Assembly: GCA_001839685.1 (NCBI GenBank) | Contig: MLAK01000807.1 | Span: 1 to 51,513 of the forward strand | Length of the DNA: 51,513 bases | Direction: 5' to 3' | Origin: Tritrichomonas foetus | Lineage: Eukaryota; Parabasalia; Tritrichomonadida; Tritrichomonadidae | In this document: positions 48,184 through 51,513 of the stretch, piece after piece | Numbering within the stretch: the first letter of the stretch is position 1 | How the letters are laid out: every line of letters begins with the position of its first letter | Made by a program: the position numbers and the translations under genes | The notes under the pieces: model-generated | What the model saw: only the letters and a program-made list of their open reading frames with translations | Told to the model about the DNA's origin: nothing | The model's database searches: none

Positions 48184-49086
48184 TCAACGATTAAACTTTG
48201 GAATCTTCTCGTCATTAAGTTCTGCTTCAATCTCCTTCTTGATTGGCACCATTCCACTCTTAAAGAATGCTTCCAAAGCCATCCAAACAATCAAAAACAT
48301 TGGAATTGCAATTGCAATGTATGTCGTCCATCCATCGAGGAATGAATACCATCCTTGTCGCTCAACGAATGTCTTAATGATTGGAATTCTCATTGAAAAG
48401 TGAATTTCAAACATATTACATTTTCCAAAGGTCCAAATTGCATTTCTGTTTAAGAAAATTGGCTCTCCGCCAACGAGTGGGTTTGATGAATTGACCGGAA
48501 TTGCCCTTGTTCGTGTGAATTGAATATATTCTGCCGAAAGAGGAACATCTGTTTTTCTGTTATTATTTAATGCGAGTTCTTGGATGAAGCTCATCGAACC
48601 AAAAATATTGAGCGAGCAAGCGGATAAGTAAGTTGTTTCATCGATATCGACGTAAGCTGTGAAAGCGCGGTTCATTTCTGTGAAATTGGCAATAAATGTG
48701 AAAGATAGCTTGACGTTCTGAATTGTTTCATCATCTCTCAATGGGAAAAATGTTGAAAATTTGAGGAACCTGTCTTCCCTTTTCTGCGGAAGTTGAATAA
48801 CTGGAATTCTTGTGATTTGAGATAAAACGTTGGAATTATTATCGAGTTTGAAAAAAAGATTAGTGTTGGCACCTGTAAGTGTATATTCCATATCTGGATT
48901 GGCGTAGACCATAGGCCTTTCAGCACGAACTTCGTACGGCGTGAAGAAATTTAACGTTAATCCACCAAGTAAATATGGAAGAACGATTGCGGCGACATAC
49001 AATATAAGCGTAATGAAGAAGGCGCATGAACAGATATTAGATGAGTATGTGATTGGTGCCTTTCCGACTTGAAAAACGACAACCAT
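48184..49086 (-). CDS. TMEM231: TMEM231 family transition-zone protein
   Basis: From ATG 49086 the protein has 300 residues; an upstream in-frame ATG at 49167 would add 27. I prefer 49086 because MVVVFQVGKAPITYSSNICS gives the short N-terminus typical of TMEM231, directly before the first membrane span (about 20-45). The middle is a beta-rich lumenal/extracellular domain with RFLKFSTFFPLRDDETIQNV and LSFTFIANF. Near the end, NAIWTFGKCNMFEIHFSMRI and a second span (TTYIAIAIPMFLIVWMA) align well with human TMEM231's NPIWLVGRA region and last helix. TMEM231 belongs to the MKS complex that gates the ciliary transition zone. It fits a flagellated host and neighbours an axonemal dynein gene, though adjacency alone is weak evidence. 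Confidence 0.82.
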   Translation of the reverse strand: MVVVFQVGKAPITYSSNICSCAFFITLILYVAAIVLPYLLGGLTLNFFTPYEVRAERPMVYANPDMEYTLTGANTNLFFKLDNNSNVLSQITRIPVIQLPQKREDRFLKFSTFFPLRDDETIQNVKLSFTFIANFTEMNRAFTAYVDIDETTYLSACSLNIFGSMSFIQELALNNNRKTDVPLSAEYIQFTRTRAIPVNSSNPLVGGEPIFLNRNAIWTFGKCNMFEIHFSMRIPIIKTFVERQGWYSFLDGWTTYIAIAIPMFLIVWMALEAFFKSGMVPIKKEIEAELNDEKIPKFNR

Positions 49087-49571
49087 TTTATTTTGAATCC
49101 GTTTATTTTTGCGATTTTCAAAATAATAAAAACTCGATAGAATTTTTCTGAAGAGAGGAATTTTCATATCATGAGAAAAAGCACATGAAAATATTATTAC
49201 AAATAATAAATGGAGATAATTTGTTCGAACACAAGAAATTTTGCCCTTAGAAGAAAATGGCGCAACCTTGGAAATTTAAATTTTCATTCATTGAAATTCT
49301 AAATCAGAGTTGAATTTAACTGAGAATTTAGTTCATTTCATAATACTATTATTAGGTGTGAAAAAGTGAATGTCATGTTTCATCAAACACTAGATTTTGT
49401 AAAAATATGATTTTAACAACTATTTCTTAAAAACGAGATATATATGACTTTACTATAACCAAAAGTTAAGCCATAATTCAAACTTGGTAAGTAATCTTAT
49501 TCAGTAGATTAAAATAATAAACACAATATCAAAAATTAAAATTAAAAAGCCGATTTTTACAAACAATAATA
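49087..49571. other. intergenic, AT-rich
   Basis: About 485 bp between the preferred TMEM231 start and the end of the next minus-strand gene. The first 81 bp are open in the TMEM231 frame. No separate gene is visible. Confidence 0.55.
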
Positions 49572-51350
49572 TTAGTTGTCAATTGAGACTAAATTAGAAA
49601 CCTCTACTTTTAGAAATTCCAATGCTCTACATATTTCTTCATTTTTACTTTCAAAAGTATTCAGAAGATAATCAACTTCATCGATTTGAAAATCTTGAAA
49701 TAATAAAATGGAAAACTTATCGTCTCTATCATATTTTACATAATTGATAAGATTAATGAGACCATTTAACATCAAAAAACAATCCTCTTCATTAATTCCA
49801 GAAAGAATTATTTCACTTAATAGAATAATAACGTGATTTTCACATAAAAATGACAATGATGAACTTAAATAAGAATTCTCTGTAATAGCAGCAAAAATTA
49901 AAGCAAGTGCTATTTTTGTTTTGTGTTTGGGCATTTCAGTTAAAAAATAGCAGATTTTATCCAAAAAGTTGATTTCAACTAAAAAAGAAAATATCTCTTT
50001 TTGAGAGATAAGAAGATTTTTGATAAAACGTAGAAAAGTAATCATTTCATCAGAATCAATTGGGAAATAGATTTCAAGTCCTTGGACGATAACATTCTTC
50101 AAAAAAACTAAATCAAAGTTTAAATTGGAATTCATTTGAATTTGATAAGCTGAAATGCCATGTAAAATTTGGATAAAATATTTTCTTACTCGATTATCAC
50201 AATGATTTAAAAGAGGGTAAATGTTTACCAAAATTGGAAATACCTGTGGAAGTGCATTTTGATCTACATGTGGGATGGAGGCAGATATACACATTAAAGC
50301 GGCAGAAAAGATAGATTGTGATTTTTGAAAAATTTGAGGTGTGCATAAATTTAAGGAATAACAGAAAATATTGGAAGCTGACGCGCGATCAATTTGTGGC
50401 TGTTGAGCAAACATAGCTAAAGTTGTTAAAGCAATTGAACAATAATTGAATGATTGAGAAACTTTATCAATTTCTTCATCTTCACCATAATCATATTCTT
50501 CTTCGTCCTCTTCATTTTCGTCTTCTTCTTCGTCAATGTCGTCAATGTCATCAATGCCCTCTTGTTGTGAAACGTTTTGATTCATTTCTTTTTGAAGTAT
50601 TTCCAAATTGTTTTTCGGAGATTGTTGATAATTCTGTCCATTTATATTTTGTTGTTGTTCAAAGAATTGTTGTTGTTGATTAGATTGTGAAAGTTGAAAG
50701 AACGAATTTAAAGAATTAGTAGAAATTTCAAATATTTTGTTAAGAAATCCATTTTTAATTAAAATGCTAACTGCATTTTCAGAACAACTCAAAAAACTAG
50801 AAAGCAATGATTGTTCCCATCCTAGAAAAGGATTAGAATAAATGGAAAAGAGATTTCCTAAATTTTTAGTTTGAAGAAATTTGTATGAGGTTTCATGATG
50901 CTCATCTATAATTCTGATAAAAACACCAAGGAATTTGATATACAATTTATTCCGTTTTATAAAAGAAGAAAAATTTTTCACAAACCATAAATAATAAATC
51001 AAAAATTCGAGTTGATCTTCTGAAACATCACATCCAAAACAAACAGTCGCATTAAAATCTTTTCTCACTTTATAAAACAATTTGAGAATAGGTTTGAGAG
51101 CAACAGTATGAATCCAAGCTGGATAATTTTCTAGTTGCGAAACATGTAACTGCATGCATTTAATTAAGAATGCCATATAATCTGTTTGAAATTGCTTGGA
51201 AGGTGGAAATGCTTGAGCGAAATCTTCATCATTCACTACTTCTTCTAGCTTATCTTGGTCTCTGCTTTCTTTGAGATGAGTTTGCATCGCCGATTTTTGA
51301 TCAATCGCTGGTGACTCATTTTTATAATCCATAAAGAGAAATTTCACCAT
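49572..51350 (-). CDS. unrecognised acidic helical protein, 592 residues
   Basis: A clean, long frame, so a real gene, but the family is not recognised. The N-terminal third and the C-terminal half look helical and resemble armadillo/HEAT-like repeats (for example LPQVFPILVNIYPLLNHCDN and FLRFIKNLLISQKEIFSFLV). Between them lie a Gln/Asn-rich stretch (QSNQQQQFFEQQQNINGQNY, about 220-242) and a strongly acidic segment (DDIDDIDEEEDENEEDEEEY, about 268-290). No signal peptide or membrane span. A scaffold or nuclear/cytoplasmic interaction protein is plausible. Start: ATG 51350; an alternative Met is six codons in. A 17-bp tandem repeat starts 22 bp upstream, where the promoter should be. Confidence 0.82.
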   Translation of the reverse strand: MVKFLFMDYKNESPAIDQKSAMQTHLKESRDQDKLEEVVNDEDFAQAFPPSKQFQTDYMAFLIKCMQLHVSQLENYPAWIHTVALKPILKLFYKVRKDFNATVCFGCDVSEDQLEFLIYYLWFVKNFSSFIKRNKLYIKFLGVFIRIIDEHHETSYKFLQTKNLGNLFSIYSNPFLGWEQSLLSSFLSCSENAVSILIKNGFLNKIFEISTNSLNSFFQLSQSNQQQQFFEQQQNINGQNYQQSPKNNLEILQKEMNQNVSQQEGIDDIDDIDEEEDENEEDEEEYDYGEDEEIDKVSQSFNYCSIALTTLAMFAQQPQIDRASASNIFCYSLNLCTPQIFQKSQSIFSAALMCISASIPHVDQNALPQVFPILVNIYPLLNHCDNRVRKYFIQILHGISAYQIQMNSNLNFDLVFLKNVIVQGLEIYFPIDSDEMITFLRFIKNLLISQKEIFSFLVEINFLDKICYFLTEMPKHKTKIALALIFAAITENSYLSSSLSFLCENHVIILLSEIILSGINEEDCFLMLNGLINLINYVKYDRDDKFSILLFQDFQIDEVDYLLNTFESKNEEICRALEFLKVEVSNLVSIDN

Positions 51351-51372
51351 AACCGATAATTAATTGACATAA

Positions 51373-51513
51373 AAAAATAGAAAGACAAGAAAAATAGAAA
51401 GACAAGAAAAATAGAAAGACAAGAAAAATAGAAAGACAAGAAAAAAGGAAAGATAAGACAAATAGAAAGACAAGAAAAAAGGAAAGACAAGAAAAATAGA
51501 AAGACAAGAAAAA
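51373..51513. repeat. 17-bp tandem repeat (AAAAATAGAAAGACAAG)n
   Basis: Eight units begin at 51373, 51390, 51407, 51424, 51441, 51458, 51475 and 51492, and a ninth starts at 51509 and is cut by the window edge. Five units are identical; the others differ by one to three bases (for example AAAAAAGGAAAGATAAG). The array is purine-rich on the plus strand and pyrimidine-rich on the minus strand. A minus-strand open frame through it is a by-product of the repeat. Confidence 0.95.

Noticed and set aside
51322..51507. 61-codon minus-strand frame (SFYFSCLS-type repeats)
   Set aside because: Produced by the 17-bp tandem repeat, whose length is not a multiple of three; no evidence of a gene.
1..51513. 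CRISPR arrays, bacterial operons, riboswitches
   Set aside because: None seen: tandem repeats lack unique spacers, genes are eukaryotic with large spacers, and no prokaryotic ribosome-binding or terminator pattern is present.

Overview
The window looks like nuclear DNA of a parabasalid flagellate (trichomonad), and a Tritrichomonas/Trichomonas-type genome is the best guess. The reasons are the very AT-rich intergenic DNA and long uninterrupted reading frames on both strands, including a 12.7-kb dynein gene with no visible intron. In addition, TCA-pyrimidine-A/T initiator-like motifs lie 6-20 nt upstream of several start codons, there is an intact mariner transposon, and there is a large multi-membrane-span class III cyclase of the kind trichomonads carry in many copies. 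The genus is inference; the eukaryotic protist nature is clear from the genes.

Layout. 1-1299 (-) is the 5' part of a cysteine-bearing surface-type protein that runs off the left edge in a Pro/Ser repeat. A decayed gene lies at 1522-1805. From 2.4 to 10.2 kb come four housekeeping or signalling genes: a TMEM62-like metallophosphoesterase (-), a DYRK-like kinase (+), a RasGAP (-) and a Tubby-domain protein (-). From 10.2 to 14.1 kb there is a 3.9-kb stretch without intact genes, but it holds two frameshifted gene relics, a long inverted repeat and a GC-rich, hairpin-forming island of unknown nature. From 14.1 to 19.2 kb a large membrane-anchored surface-protein gene is split in two by a 1.29-kb mariner element with intact transposase, matching terminal inverted repeats and a TA duplication. 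From 19.4 to 29.2 kb (-) lie a VID27 family protein, an unrecognised helical protein, eIF2B epsilon and an ER Hsp110/GRP170-type chaperone. From 29.8 to 34.3 kb (+) is a PAS-linked adenylate cyclase. From 34.7 to 47.4 kb (-) is an axonemal dynein heavy chain. Then come TMEM231 (-) and an unrecognised acidic protein (-), whose upstream region is a 17-bp tandem repeat that reaches the right edge.

Functionally, the window mixes basic cell machinery (translation initiation factor exchange, ER folding) with signalling (kinase, RasGAP, cyclase) and flagellar genes (dynein, TMEM231, perhaps Tubby). There is no operon logic: genes are single transcription units. The most noteworthy points are the transposon-split surface gene, the GC-rich structured island, the relic genes in the 10-14 kb gap, the degenerate AAA3 site of the dynein and the missing transition-state arginine of the cyclase.
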